The notes beneath the pieces were generated by a model. It had not been told where the DNA came from. It saw only the letters and a program-made list of their open reading frames with translations, and searched no databases. The translations under genes and the position numbers were made by a program. Positions 27,097-37,113 of a stretch of 64,000 nt of DNA are shown one piece after another. The first letter of the stretch is position 1. Each line of letters starts with the position of its first letter. This DNA comes from Pseudomonas asuensis (GTDB lineage: Bacteria > Pseudomonadota > Gammaproteobacteria > Pseudomonadales > Pseudomonadaceae): positions 494,035 to 558,034 of the forward strand of contig NZ_BMNW01000002.1 in assembly GCF_014646755.1 (NCBI RefSeq). Reading direction: 5' to 3'.

Positions 27097-28101
27097 ATGT
27101 TCGCGCGCCTCGCCCCCGCTTTGCTGCTAGCTACCCTTACCCATTCGGCGTTAGCTGCCGATGCCGCCTATGGTCCTCGTCTGGAGGGCTTCGAGTACGC
27201 CTATCCTGTAAGTGAGTTTAAGTTCACGTCTCAAAATCAACGCCTGCAAATGGCATATATTGATGTGAAACCCACTGCCGCACCCAATGGACGCACTGTG
27301 GTACTGATGCATGGAAAGAACTTTTGTGCCGGAACTTGGGAAACGACCATCGCCCAGCTGAGCGGGGCCGGTTATCGAGTGGTAGCTCCAGATCAGATCG
27401 GCTTTTGCAAATCAACCAAGCCCGAACATTACCAATACACCTTCCAGCAATTGGCTGTGAACACCCACGCGCTTCTAGAGCGCCTGGGTGTAGATAAGGT
27501 CACAGTCCTGGGACACTCCACCGGAGGCATGCTGGCTACTCGTTACGCCCTCCTCTATCCCAACCAGGTCGAGCAGCTGGTCATGGTAAATCCCATCGGC
27601 CTTGAAGACTGGAAAACCAAAGGCGTGCCTTACCGCAGCGTTGATCAGTGGTACGAGCGAGAGCTGAACACAAGCGCCGAAGGTATCCGCAAATATGAGC
27701 AAAATACCTACTATGCCGGCCAATGGAAGCCTGAATATGATCGCTGGGTCGATATGCTGGCGGGTTTGTACCGAGGCGAAGGCAAGCAGGTAGTAGCCTG
27801 GAATTCGGCACTGCTCTACGACATGATCTATACCCAACCCGTCGTCTATGAATTTGATCAATTGCGCATGCCAACCCTGCTCATGATAGGCACCAAGGAC
27901 AACACTGCGATTGGCAAGGATGCAGCCTCACCTGAAGCACAGAAAAAGCTGGGTGACTACACAACCCTAGGCAAGAAAACGGCAGAAACGATTCCTCATG
28001 CCACCCTGGTAGAGTTTGATGACATGGGGCACGCCCCCCAGATCCAGGACCCGGAGCGCTTTCACAAGGCGCTGCTTGAAGAGTTGGCCAAACTCAAGTA
28101 A
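27097..28101 (+). CDS. Exported alpha/beta hydrolase
   Basis: A 334-residue protein with a cleavable signal peptide (MFARLAPALLLATLTHSALA, cut near ALA-AD), so it acts in the periplasm or outside. The fold shows the oxyanion stretch LMHGKNFCAGTWE, nucleophile elbow GHSTGG, acid in TLLMIGTKDNTA and catalytic His in DDMGHAPQIQDP. The substrate is unknown; the family includes esterases, haloalkane dehalogenase-like and C-C hydrolases. It is transcribed divergently from bphP. Confidence 0.9.
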   Translation: MFARLAPALLLATLTHSALAADAAYGPRLEGFEYAYPVSEFKFTSQNQRLQMAYIDVKPTAAPNGRTVVLMHGKNFCAGTWETTIAQLSGAGYRVVAPDQIGFCKSTKPEHYQYTFQQLAVNTHALLERLGVDKVTVLGHSTGGMLATRYALLYPNQVEQLVMVNPIGLEDWKTKGVPYRSVDQWYERELNTSAEGIRKYEQNTYYAGQWKPEYDRWVDMLAGLYRGEGKQVVAWNSALLYDMIYTQPVVYEFDQLRMPTLLMIGTKDNTAIGKDAASPEAQKKLGDYTTLGKKTAETIPHATLVEFDDMGHAPQIQDPERFHKALLEELAKLK

Positions 28102-28108
28102 GCCAGAT

Positions 28109-28136
28109 AAAAAACCCCGCCAAGGCGGGGTTTTTT
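28109..28136. terminator. Bidirectional terminator between the hydrolase and gdhB
   Basis: AAAAAACCCCGCC and GGCGGGGTTTTTT form a near-perfect stem with a 2-base centre. It has A-runs and T-runs on both sides, so it can stop both convergent transcripts. Confidence 0.95.
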
Positions 28137-28150
28137 ATGAGCGGCACTGT

Positions 28151-31100
28151 TTACATCGTTGAGCTTGAAGCCGAGCCCAGACTGGCCAGATCCATCAGCT
28201 CACGCGTTGCAACAGCATACATGGCAAAGTCTTTGCCACTGGCGGCACGCACATCACCAAGCATGCCCCTCCAACGCTCCACCATGGCACGGTTGTGCTC
28301 CATCCAGAGCGCCAGACGTGCAGCACTGTCCTCAGGTGCCTCGGGCATCTGCAGAACCGCAATAGTGATAATGCGCTGCTGCGCATCCAGCTCATCGCGG
28401 AATGCTTCACGTGCCAGCGCCTGCCAGGCGTTTTCGACCGGCAACTCATTAAGCTGCTGCTGAAACCAGGTCAGATCAAGCGCATTGCCAACCGCGAACC
28501 AGGTCGAGGCTACCTGGATAGGATCATGCCCGGTTACATCGGCTGCCTGTATGATTGGCAAGAGCGTATAGATGTGTGTGGTTCCCGCCACAACACGTGC
28601 CAGCAGTTCAGGCGTTCCCTGATTGATGTAATGCTGATAACGCGCTTCCCACTGACCACGCGGCTCGCCCTCAAGAAGCTCGTTCAAGCGAACACCCAGC
28701 GCGGCAACACGCGGCCCGAAGTGAGCAACGTCTTGCGCGGCATCCAACTCGCCACGACGGCTGCGCAGGAACCAGCGTGTTGCGCGACGTCCCAGACGCA
28801 TCAGCTCGTCCATCAAGCTCAGCTGAACATCGGCCGGAACCTTGTAGTCCAGCGCCTCGATCTGCCGCCACCAGTGCGGTAGATGCAGGACATCACGCAT
28901 GACGACGTAAGCTCGCGTGATATCTGCCGCGCTCATGGCGGTCGATTCCTTGAGCCGCTGGATAAAGGTAATGCCCATGTGGTTGATCAGATCATTGGCG
29001 ATCTGGGTGCTCACGATTTCACGCTTCAGGCGGTGTCGCTGCATCGCCTCGCCGAACTCCTCGGTCAGGCGCTGCGGGAAGGCCGTATGCATGTCGCGGC
29101 TGAGGTACTCATCGTCCGGCACACTGGACTTGAGGAGCTGCTCCTTCAAATCGATCTTGCTGTAAGAGATCAGCACCGAAAGCTCGGCGCGAGTCAGGCC
29201 TATACCCTGACTGGCACGCTCAGCCAGAATATCGTCGGAAGGGAGGAACTCCAAGGCCCGATCAAGCTTGCCTCGGCTTTCCAGATCCACGATGAGACGC
29301 TTGTACTCCATGAGATGCGTGCGTGCACGCCGCTCCGCCAAGGACAGGGCCTGGGTTTGCATGTAGTTATTGTTGACGACCAGCTCACCAACTTCATCGG
29401 TCATTTCACCCATCAGCTGGTTACGCTGCTTTAGGGTCATGTCGCCGGAAGACACCACATCGCCCAAGAGGATCTTGATGTTGACCTCATGGTCAGAACA
29501 GTCAACGCCGCCAGCGTTATCGATAAAGTCAGTGTTGCATGCCCCACCGTTCAGGCCGTACTCGACACGTGCCAGCTGGCTCATGCCCAGGTTACCGCCC
29601 TCACCCAGCACTTTGGCACGCAGTTCGTTGCCATTTACCCGCAGTGCATCGTTGGCCTTGTCCCCAATATCTGCGTGGGATTCGAAGCTGGCCTTCACAT
29701 AAGTACCGATACCGCCATTCCAGATGAGGTCAACCGGTGCCTTGAGCAAAGCATGAATCAGCTCATTAGGCGTCAGTTGATCGGCCCGGATGTCGAAGCG
29801 CTCTTTCATTTGCGGAGTGATATCGATCCGCTTGGCACTGCGCGAGAAGATACCACCGCCTTCGGAGATCAGGCTGGTGTCATAATCCGTCCAGCTGGAA
29901 CGTGGCAGGTCAAAGAGACGCTGGCGTTCGGCGAAACTGCGAGCCGCATCTGGATTCGGGTCGATAAAGATATGCAGGTGGTTGAACGCTGCAACCAGCT
30001 GAAGGCTTTCCGAGCGCAACAGGCCGTTACCGAATACGTCACCGGCCATGTCACCAATCCCCAGCACAGTAACGGGGTCCTTCTGAACATCGATACCCTG
30101 CTCGCGGAAATGCCGTTGCACGCTGACCCAGGCACCCCGTGAGGTAATACCCATCTTCTTGTGGTCGTAACCTGCCGAACCACCAGAGGCAAACGCATCA
30201 CCCAACCAGAAGCCGTATTCTGCAGCGATACCGTTAGCAATATCCGAGAAAGTCGCCGTACCTTTATCTGCTGCCACAACCAGATAAGGATCATCATCGT
30301 CCTGGCGCACAACACCTGCTGGCGGAACGATTTCACCCTCTTTGAGGTTGTCGGTGATATCCAGTAATCCAGAAATAAAGATACGGTAGCAGGCAATTGC
30401 CTCGGCCAGGATCTCGTCCCGGTTGCCGCCCGCAGGCAGGCGTCGCGGGACGAAACCACCCTTTGCGCCAACTGGCACGATTACAGAGTTCTTGACCTGC
30501 TGCGCCTTCACCAGGCCCAGCACCTCGGTACGGTAGTCTTCTTCACGATCCGACCAGCGCAGCCCGCCGCGGGCAACCTTGCCGCCCCGCAGGTGTACGC
30601 CTTCTACACGTGGCGAGTAGACGAAAATTTCAAACCGCGGCACCGGCTTGGGCAGCTCGGGAATCGCACGCGGGTTGAACTTGAAGCTGAAATAGCCTTT
30701 GGATTGGCCATTTTCATCCGGCTGATAGAAGTTGGTGCGCAGTGTTGCCTTGATGAGATCGAGATAGCGGCGAAGGATACGGTCTTCGTTAAGTACCGCT
30801 ACATTATCCAGTGCCGCCAGAATGGCCTGTTCCAGACGCTGCTGCTTGTCCTCCAGATCCTCTGGACTCATGCGGCGTGCCAGATAGAAGCGCATACGGA
30901 ACAGACGCGTCAGCTCGCGAGCAATGTCGACATGGTTGTTCAACGTGCTGGCGATATAGCCCACGTCGAAACCAATGCGAATCTGCTTGAGGTAGCGAGC
31001 ATACGCACGCAGCAGAGCGACATCACGCCAGGGTAAACCGGCAGTCAACACCAGGCGGTTGAATGAGTCGTTTTCGGCACTGCCGTTGACGATATGGATG

Positions 31101-33022
31101 AAGGCATCCTGGAAGGTGTCGTTGAGCTGCTGCAGATCCACATTCAGCCCTGCCACCGTAGTGAAGGCAAAATCGTGAATCCAGTATTCGCGCCCATCCT
31201 TTTTGCGCAGGTGATAAGGGAATTCACCCAGCACACGCAAACCGAGGTTCTCAAGGATCGGCAACACATCAGACAGAGCAAGCGGTGTGTCAGCATGATA
31301 GAGCTTGCAATGCAGGACGTTATCGCCACCGCTATAGCCGAGCGGCTGATAAAAACTCATGATCAGCGGGCGGCTTTCCGACAGGTTTAGCAGGTGCCGC
31401 ATGTCCACTACAGCCAGATGCGGGGCAAAGCGCTCGCGATAGCCCGCTGGGAAACCTTGAGGGAAGTCAGCCAGTACCGCGGTTCCCTGAGCTTCGCCCA
31501 GATTATCAATGATCAGACTAGCGTAATCATCCTTCCAGGAACGGCACGCCTGTACCATTTCTTTTTCGATACGCGAAGGATTGATTTCAGGCTTCTGGCC
31601 AGGGTCTATCCGCAGAATGAACTGGACACGAGCGAGGACAGATTCGGAGAAGTACGTCCAGAACTCGCAGTCAGTACCATGCAGACGCTCCATGAGGATT
31701 TGCTGCATGCGCTGACGGACTTCTGTGGAATAGATATCACGCGGCACATAGGCCAGGCAGTAATAGAAGCGTCCATAGGGATCGCGACGCAGGAAGACGC
31801 GAACTTTGTTGCGCTCCTGAATCTGCACGATGGACATCGCCGTACCGAAGAGGTCGTCTACCGGCGTCTGGAAAAGATCATCGCGGGGTAACGCTTCAAG
31901 TACCTGGGCCAGCTCTTTGCCTAAGTGTGCACTGGCCCCAAAGTCGGCACGCCGTCTGACTTCAGCCGACTTGCGTCGAATGAAGGGGATGGTTTCTACG
32001 CTCTGGTTATACACATTGGAGGTATACAACCCCATGAAGCGGTGTTCACGGACAACATGCCCCTGCTCATCGCACTGACGAATTGAGACGAAATCCGGAT
32101 AGGCCGGACGGTGCACCCGGCTTGGCAAGGCAGCCTTAGCAAACGAGAGCAGTAAAGGCTCACGGAAATAGTGCAGCGACTCGGTCTGGATATGAGCATC
32201 TTCAGCGGTAAGGCCAGTACGTAGCTGCCGCGAAAGCCCCAGAAGCGATGACTCATCATAGAAGATACGGCCACCCTCGCCTTCGTCCTGGACGGTGAAC
32301 TCTTCATAGCCCAAAAAGGTAAAGTGGTTGTCGTTAAGCCAGGTCAGGAATGTTTTAACCTCATCCAGCTCGTCTGCTGTCGCATTCGGGCCCGCCATGG
32401 TATCCAGCTGACCCAGCAGATCCGACACACGCTGCTTCATGGGATTGAAATCGCTCACGGCCAGACGTACCTCGCCCAGCACCTCCAGCAAGGCAGACTC
32501 AAGTGCCTTCATGTCGCTGGCTGAAGCACAGCGATCGATTTCCAGGAAAATGACTGACTCTTGGCTAACACCTTCCCCCTGGGTGCCCTTGGGTAGCACC
32601 TCGAGCAGCCGACCTGCGTCATCACGGCGTACGCTCAGTACACTGTTCTGCAGGGTATGCACGCTATACCCAGAGCGATTGATCTGCATGCGGACCGAAT
32701 CGACCAGGAAAGGAATATCGGCATGCAGGACCTCTACCGCCGTATGAGCTGATTGCCAACCATGTCGCTCGTACTCGGGATTGAATACATTGACCTGTGG
32801 CTGAACTGGATTGAAACGCTCTAACAGGCGCCAGGCCGAGAGTACACAACCAACAAGGTCCGAGAGCCGGCGCTGGGTCAGTTCTTCCAACGCGACGATT
32901 CCAAAGAATTGGTCAGCGAAGGGGGTCAGCCTGGCGAGCGTTGGCTCGTCGACATGCTGAGCGAGAGCAAGGTGTAGCTGGTGTTGAAAGTCCGCTTTGC
33001 TGGCAGCGGTAAAAAACGCCAT
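28151..33022 (-). CDS. gdhB: NAD-specific glutamate dehydrogenase, large (180 kDa) type
   Basis: At 1623 residues it has the size of the L_180 glutamate dehydrogenase class found in Pseudomonas and Streptomyces, which deaminates glutamate to 2-oxoglutarate and serves arginine and amino-acid catabolism. The N-terminal half (about 1-700) carries ACT-like regulatory domains. The catalytic domain (about 730-1220) has RGGLRWSDREEDYRTE, KNSVIVPVGAKGGFV with the active-site lysines, and the Rossmann region VLGIGDMAGDVFGNGLL. A long helical tail follows. The frame is uninterrupted. Confidence 0.96.
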   Translation of the reverse strand: MAFFTAASKADFQHQLHLALAQHVDEPTLARLTPFADQFFGIVALEELTQRRLSDLVGCVLSAWRLLERFNPVQPQVNVFNPEYERHGWQSAHTAVEVLHADIPFLVDSVRMQINRSGYSVHTLQNSVLSVRRDDAGRLLEVLPKGTQGEGVSQESVIFLEIDRCASASDMKALESALLEVLGEVRLAVSDFNPMKQRVSDLLGQLDTMAGPNATADELDEVKTFLTWLNDNHFTFLGYEEFTVQDEGEGGRIFYDESSLLGLSRQLRTGLTAEDAHIQTESLHYFREPLLLSFAKAALPSRVHRPAYPDFVSIRQCDEQGHVVREHRFMGLYTSNVYNQSVETIPFIRRKSAEVRRRADFGASAHLGKELAQVLEALPRDDLFQTPVDDLFGTAMSIVQIQERNKVRVFLRRDPYGRFYYCLAYVPRDIYSTEVRQRMQQILMERLHGTDCEFWTYFSESVLARVQFILRIDPGQKPEINPSRIEKEMVQACRSWKDDYASLIIDNLGEAQGTAVLADFPQGFPAGYRERFAPHLAVVDMRHLLNLSESRPLIMSFYQPLGYSGGDNVLHCKLYHADTPLALSDVLPILENLGLRVLGEFPYHLRKKDGREYWIHDFAFTTVAGLNVDLQQLNDTFQDAFIHIVNGSAENDSFNRLVLTAGLPWRDVALLRAYARYLKQIRIGFDVGYIASTLNNHVDIARELTRLFRMRFYLARRMSPEDLEDKQQRLEQAILAALDNVAVLNEDRILRRYLDLIKATLRTNFYQPDENGQSKGYFSFKFNPRAIPELPKPVPRFEIFVYSPRVEGVHLRGGKVARGGLRWSDREEDYRTEVLGLVKAQQVKNSVIVPVGAKGGFVPRRLPAGGNRDEILAEAIACYRIFISGLLDITDNLKEGEIVPPAGVVRQDDDDPYLVVAADKGTATFSDIANGIAAEYGFWLGDAFASGGSAGYDHKKMGITSRGAWVSVQRHFREQGIDVQKDPVTVLGIGDMAGDVFGNGLLRSESLQLVAAFNHLHIFIDPNPDAARSFAERQRLFDLPRSSWTDYDTSLISEGGGIFSRSAKRIDITPQMKERFDIRADQLTPNELIHALLKAPVDLIWNGGIGTYVKASFESHADIGDKANDALRVNGNELRAKVLGEGGNLGMSQLARVEYGLNGGACNTDFIDNAGGVDCSDHEVNIKILLGDVVSSGDMTLKQRNQLMGEMTDEVGELVVNNNYMQTQALSLAERRARTHLMEYKRLIVDLESRGKLDRALEFLPSDDILAERASQGIGLTRAELSVLISYSKIDLKEQLLKSSVPDDEYLSRDMHTAFPQRLTEEFGEAMQRHRLKREIVSTQIANDLINHMGITFIQRLKESTAMSAADITRAYVVMRDVLHLPHWWRQIEALDYKVPADVQLSLMDELMRLGRRATRWFLRSRRGELDAAQDVAHFGPRVAALGVRLNELLEGEPRGQWEARYQHYINQGTPELLARVVAGTTHIYTLLPIIQAADVTGHDPIQVASTWFAVGNALDLTWFQQQLNELPVENAWQALAREAFRDELDAQQRIITIAVLQMPEAPEDSAARLALWMEHNRAMVERWRGMLGDVRAASGKDFAMYAVATRELMDLASLGSASSSTM

Positions 33023-33253
33023 GGTTGTACTCCATCTGGGCTTTATTCGTTTTTTGCACGCCTGGTGCCTACATACAAGGACGAGGACCCAGGGTGTTCA
33101 GCGCGAGTTCAACTTTATTGCAACTAAAGTCTCTGACTTTTTGGCAGCAGCGACTTCAGCCAGGCAAAAGCTTAAAACGAAGCTGGCACCAGTGCATTCG
33201 GCGCCGCGACATCTTCGTTCATGCCTGTTGCAAACGGCGTTTAAAAGAGGCTA

Positions 33254-33274
33254 GCGCAGCGGCAAGCGCTGCGC
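33254..33274 (-). terminator. Probable terminator of the LtaS-like gene
   Basis: GCGCAGCG (33254-33261) pairs with CGCTGCGC (33267-33274) around a 5-base loop. Read on the minus strand, it lies 10 bases after the stop of the sulfatase-fold gene and is followed by a T-rich tract (TAGCCTCTTTTAAA). Confidence 0.55.
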
Positions 33275-33283
33275 CAGAAAGAG

Positions 33284-35392
33284 CTATTTCGAGGAGGGAG
33301 TCTGGATCGCTGGAGCAACACCGGTTGTGTTGTTCAAAAGACTGTCTGTTGCGGTTTGCAGGAAAGCATCCAGCTTGTGCTGCATGGCAGATGCTTTATC
33401 TGCATCATTAACCACTTCCGCGTGATGGGTAGCGCCCAACTCGTATCGATACAGGCGTGCATCCAGGTCTTTTGGCTTTACCAGAATATTGTCGCCCGAC
33501 ACGATAGCCACGGTCTGCTCTCCCCCTGACGGCTTGATAACCGCAACGCCAGGATCACCTGCCGGCAGGTCTAGCAAATCTCGCCCCCAACACTGATGGC
33601 GGGCCGGTTCGCCCAAGCGCCCTAGAATGGTAGGCACGATATCGATCTGGCTACCAATCGTATCGCGGCGGCTGCCAAAGGTTTCCTGCACACCGGGGCC
33701 AATCAACAAAAGCGGCACATTGAAACGGAACAGATCCATTTCAGTGAGCTGCTCCGGCGCTCCAAAACCGTGATCGCCAACAACGATGAACAAAGTATCC
33801 TTGAAATAGGGCTGCTTGCGTGCTTCAGCAAAGAACTGACCCAGCGACCAATCGGCGTAGCGCATTGCCGTCAGATGTTCGTCCAGAGAGCCGTGTCCTG
33901 TCACGCGCTCAATCGGCAAATCCTTGGGTAGCGCATAAGGCGTATGATTAGAAAGGGTCTGCAGCAAGGCATAGAACGGCTTACCCTGCTTTTCGAGCTT
34001 GCTAAGCTCCTCTGCCGAGCGGGCAAACATATCCTGATCAGAGACGCCCCACGTCGGATCGATAAAGACCGGATTCACGAAGTCGTCACGCCCTACAAAC
34101 GAGGTCATGCCCTGGTTGCTGAAAAAGCCTGATTGATTATCCCAGGCAAAACTTCCGTTATAGACATACACATCATTATAGCCGCGCGGGCTAAGCATCT
34201 GCGGCAGCCCCGAGAACTTGTTGCTACCCTCCGGCATTCGCATGAGGTATTCGAAGGCAGGCAGGTTCGGGAAGCAGGCCATGGTGGCAAACATGCCTTG
34301 GTGGGTATGAGTGCCATTGGAGAAGAAACGGGTAAACAGTAGCCCATCTTTGCTCAATGCATCGAAGTTGGGCGTAATGTTATCTGTACTGCCCATGGCG
34401 CCAATGTAGCGCCCTGCCATGCTTTCCATCAGGATGACTACAACATTGCGTACGCCTGGCAGCCTGGTTTCAGGCGCAGGCGTGTATACGCGTCGAACAG
34501 CCGCCGTATCGGCATCAACGAGCTGGTCGCGTGGCGTAAGCAACATGCTGCGTACGGTTTTGAGCGCCTCATCCTCAGGCAGAGTTGCCTTCCAGGTATT
34601 GTCCCGATGGTCAGAGAACGTGTGCTCTGCGGCATTGATGAGCGTCAGCGTACCGTTGAGCCCCAGATGATTGGCGAACATGGACTCCGTTGTATAGGCG
34701 TCGCCCCAACGCAATGGCGGACCGTGGCGCAGTGTGCCGCGGACGGCAACCACAGCAACCAGCAGGCAGACCACAAACACTGCACCTCGTGTATACCAGG
34801 CTGGCGGTGCAATCCTCTGTGCTTCGGTATGGCTGGATACAGTAGCTTTGGGCCGCGTCGCACGTTCGATGCGATAAAACATCCATCCAAGTAACAGAGC
34901 CGCTGCCAGCCAGGCCAGCAGGAGACGGACAACAGGAAAGCCGTACCAGATCATGCTGAATACAGTCTTGAGATCTTCCTGCATGTATTGGAACACGAGG
35001 CCGTTAAGACGCTGGTGGAACTCTCGATAGAAGTTTAGCTCCACTACGCCTAGAAATAGGCAAAGGCTTGCGGCTACTGTGAGCCAGAGACAATGCAACC
35101 GGCGAGCTGCCATTGCCCGCACACTGAGCAGAGAAAGCAATAGCGGAACACAGATGTACGCAATGAGGCGTAGATCAAAGCGAGCGCCATTGATAAAGGC
35201 CTCGATGAACTCGCTGACGGGCGTAGCACCAATGGACTCATGATTATAAGCCAGCAAGGCCAGCCGCAGCAGTGCAAACATGACCAGCAAGGCCAGCGCA
35301 CTACCCAATGTAAAGGCCAGATGGCTGCTGATAGTTGGCTGTATGGGCCTGCGCCCGAAATTAGCGGATCGTTTGGCGTCCGTTTGTTGCAT
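33284..35392 (-). CDS. LtaS/MdoB-like membrane phosphoglycerol/phosphoethanolamine transferase (sulfatase fold)
   Basis: A 702-residue protein with about five N-terminal membrane segments (residues 25-200) and a large periplasmic alkaline-phosphatase/sulfatase-fold domain (about 310-620). Metal and nucleophile motifs are visible: VVVILMESMAG, FSNGTHTHQGMFAT with the probable nucleophilic Thr, and IVVGDHGFG. In LtaS and OpgB relatives such enzymes move phosphoglycerol from phosphatidylglycerol onto glycerol or periplasmic glucans. In pseudomonads, which lack lipoteichoic acid, the acceptor may be osmoregulated glucan or another envelope glycan; this is inference. Confidence 0.9.
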   Translation of the reverse strand: MQQTDAKRSANFGRRPIQPTISSHLAFTLGSALALLVMFALLRLALLAYNHESIGATPVSEFIEAFINGARFDLRLIAYICVPLLLSLLSVRAMAARRLHCLWLTVAASLCLFLGVVELNFYREFHQRLNGLVFQYMQEDLKTVFSMIWYGFPVVRLLLAWLAAALLLGWMFYRIERATRPKATVSSHTEAQRIAPPAWYTRGAVFVVCLLVAVVAVRGTLRHGPPLRWGDAYTTESMFANHLGLNGTLTLINAAEHTFSDHRDNTWKATLPEDEALKTVRSMLLTPRDQLVDADTAAVRRVYTPAPETRLPGVRNVVVILMESMAGRYIGAMGSTDNITPNFDALSKDGLLFTRFFSNGTHTHQGMFATMACFPNLPAFEYLMRMPEGSNKFSGLPQMLSPRGYNDVYVYNGSFAWDNQSGFFSNQGMTSFVGRDDFVNPVFIDPTWGVSDQDMFARSAEELSKLEKQGKPFYALLQTLSNHTPYALPKDLPIERVTGHGSLDEHLTAMRYADWSLGQFFAEARKQPYFKDTLFIVVGDHGFGAPEQLTEMDLFRFNVPLLLIGPGVQETFGSRRDTIGSQIDIVPTILGRLGEPARHQCWGRDLLDLPAGDPGVAVIKPSGGEQTVAIVSGDNILVKPKDLDARLYRYELGATHHAEVVNDADKASAMQHKLDAFLQTATDSLLNNTTGVAPAIQTPSSK

Positions 35393-35424
35393 TGTTTAAG
35401 CGCCTTCTTTGGAGCGTTGGAGTT

Positions 35425-35944
35425 TCAGGATGCGGTTGCGCCCCTGCTCGGATAGCAAAAGCCGCCATCAGGTAATGGCAGTGAGGTCTGGGCGGAACGA
35501 AGATGACTCAGGATGATGTGATTCTTTCCCTGCCTGTCCAGCAGCGGCCGGGCCATGAGCGTGGCGTCTTCCGTGAGCCATAGGTCTTCCGTAGTACACA
35601 ACATGAAACCAGGCGCATTTAAACCGTTCAGCACTATAGGGTTCTGGCCGTCCGGTTGCCATGTGTGGATTTCGCCCTTCGATGTATGGAGTACATGTAC
35701 CGTCAGGAGACAAAGTCAAAATTTTTCCCTTTCCGGCTCGAAACGCCTCTGTCACATACAACGTACCCCTGTCGCCTTTTATCTGTGCGCTGACATTGGG
35801 AGCGTCCGAGCGATAGACCAAATAGTCCCAACCGCTGGCGCCCTTTACAGAATAAAAGTGTCGCCAAAGCGGAGCGCAGGCAACTGCAACCAGCACAACG
35901 GCTGTAACAAAAGCCAACTTTCCGGCGAGCTTGTTCAGCGCCAT
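35425..35944 (-). pseudogene. Frameshifted gene for a small exported/lipoprotein-like protein
   Basis: The first part starts MALNKLAGKLAFVTAVVLVAVACAPL, a signal sequence with a lipobox-like VAVAC, and reads well to about position 35705 (LTLSPDG). It then changes abruptly into improbable sequence. The neighbouring frame takes over exactly there with VHVLHTSKGEIHTWQPDGQ and continues through LNAPGFMLCTTEDLWLTED to a stop at 35425. A single one-base indel near 35700 repairs a protein of about 173 residues with beta-propeller-like SPDG/QPDG turns. It may be a genuine recent pseudogene or a sequencing error. It lies 32 bp upstream of the LtaS-like gene and was probably cotranscribed with it. Confidence 0.75.
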
Positions 35945-36149
35945 TAACACGCAGCCCTTTCAAAAAAGGCGTAAGAATGCCGGATCAGGAATCAAAATTT
36001 CGTTAAAAATACCGCCTGCAGCCTTTGCAAGACCACTGATCTTCCGTGTACTAGCCAAACGCCGGTAGAGGTTAGGTGTAGTACATGGGAATGGATTAAA
36101 GTAACGCCCTGCCGAGGCTTTCATCCTTGCCCTTTTCCAGGAAGTATTA

Positions 36150-37109
36150 ATGGAACACCGTGAAGCGCTGATCTCGCTACGTAACTACCTGTCCAGCCAG
36201 ATTCTGGGCCAGGAGAAGCTTATCGAGCGTTTGTTGATCGCACTGCTTGCCGATGGCCATCTCCTTGTAGAGGGCGCGCCTGGACTTGCGAAAACCAAGG
36301 CCATCAAGGATCTCGCCGAAGGCCTCGAAGCTGATTTTCATCGTATCCAGTTCACGCCCGATCTACTGCCGGCTGACATTACCGGTACAGAGATCTATCG
36401 AGCCGACAGCGGCAATTTCGAGTTTCAGCGAGGCCCCATCTTCCACCACCTTGTCCTGGCAGATGAGATCAACCGGGCGCCAGCCAAGGTACAATCCGCT
36501 CTGCTGGAAGCCATGGCGGAGCGCCAGGTCAGCATTGGACGCACTACCTACGATCTACCACCGCTGTTTCTGGTCATGGCTACGCAAAATCCTATCGAGC
36601 AGGAAGGAACCTACCCACTGCCAGAGGCCCAGCTTGACCGCTTCCTCATGCATGTAAAGATTGGCTATCCGGACGCCAGCGTTGAGCGACGGATTCTGGC
36701 GCAGGCCCGCGGCGAAGCACTGAACGGGGAAACAAAGGCCCCCAGCCAAGTGACTCAAGAGGCTATTTTCACCGCCAGACGGGAAGTCGTCTCGCTGTAT
36801 ATGGCCGATGCGGTCGAGGAATATCTTGTCCAGCTCATCATGGCAACACGCACGCCTGCACGCTTCGACGCCGAACTTGCACAGTGGCTCACGTATGGCT
36901 CGAGTCCACGTGGCTCCATAGCACTGGATCGCTGCGCACGCGCACATGCCTGGCTTGCAGGGCGGGACTTCGTCAGTCCCGAGGATATTCAAGCGGTACT
37001 GTTCGATGTGCTGCGCCATCGCATCATCCTGTCTTTTGAGGCTGAAGCAGCCGGAGTCGACCATGACCGCGTCGTGCAACGTATCCTTGATGTTGTAGCA
37101 GTTGCGTAA
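36150..37109 (+). CDS. MoxR-family AAA+ ATPase
   Basis: A 319-residue AAA_3 ATPase with Walker A EGAPGLAKT (about 41-49), Walker B LVLADEINRAP, sensor 1 MATQNPIEQEG and the arginine finger/lid region SPRGSIALDRCARAHAWL. MoxR proteins act as chaperones that assemble or activate VWA-domain partners. Here the partners are encoded directly downstream (DUF58, BatA, BatB, BatD). It is the first gene of a six-gene overlapping operon; the next gene starts 4 bp after its stop. Confidence 0.95.
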   Translation: MEHREALISLRNYLSSQILGQEKLIERLLIALLADGHLLVEGAPGLAKTKAIKDLAEGLEADFHRIQFTPDLLPADITGTEIYRADSGNFEFQRGPIFHHLVLADEINRAPAKVQSALLEAMAERQVSIGRTTYDLPPLFLVMATQNPIEQEGTYPLPEAQLDRFLMHVKIGYPDASVERRILAQARGEALNGETKAPSQVTQEAIFTARREVVSLYMADAVEEYLVQLIMATRTPARFDAELAQWLTYGSSPRGSIALDRCARAHAWLAGRDFVSPEDIQAVLFDVLRHRIILSFEAEAAGVDHDRVVQRILDVVAVA

Positions 37110-37113
37110 CGAT

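Noticed and set aside
29489-30142. Plus-strand open frame of 217 codons inside gdhB
   Set aside because: Antisense to the catalytic domain of gdhB, with no domain signature or start signal.
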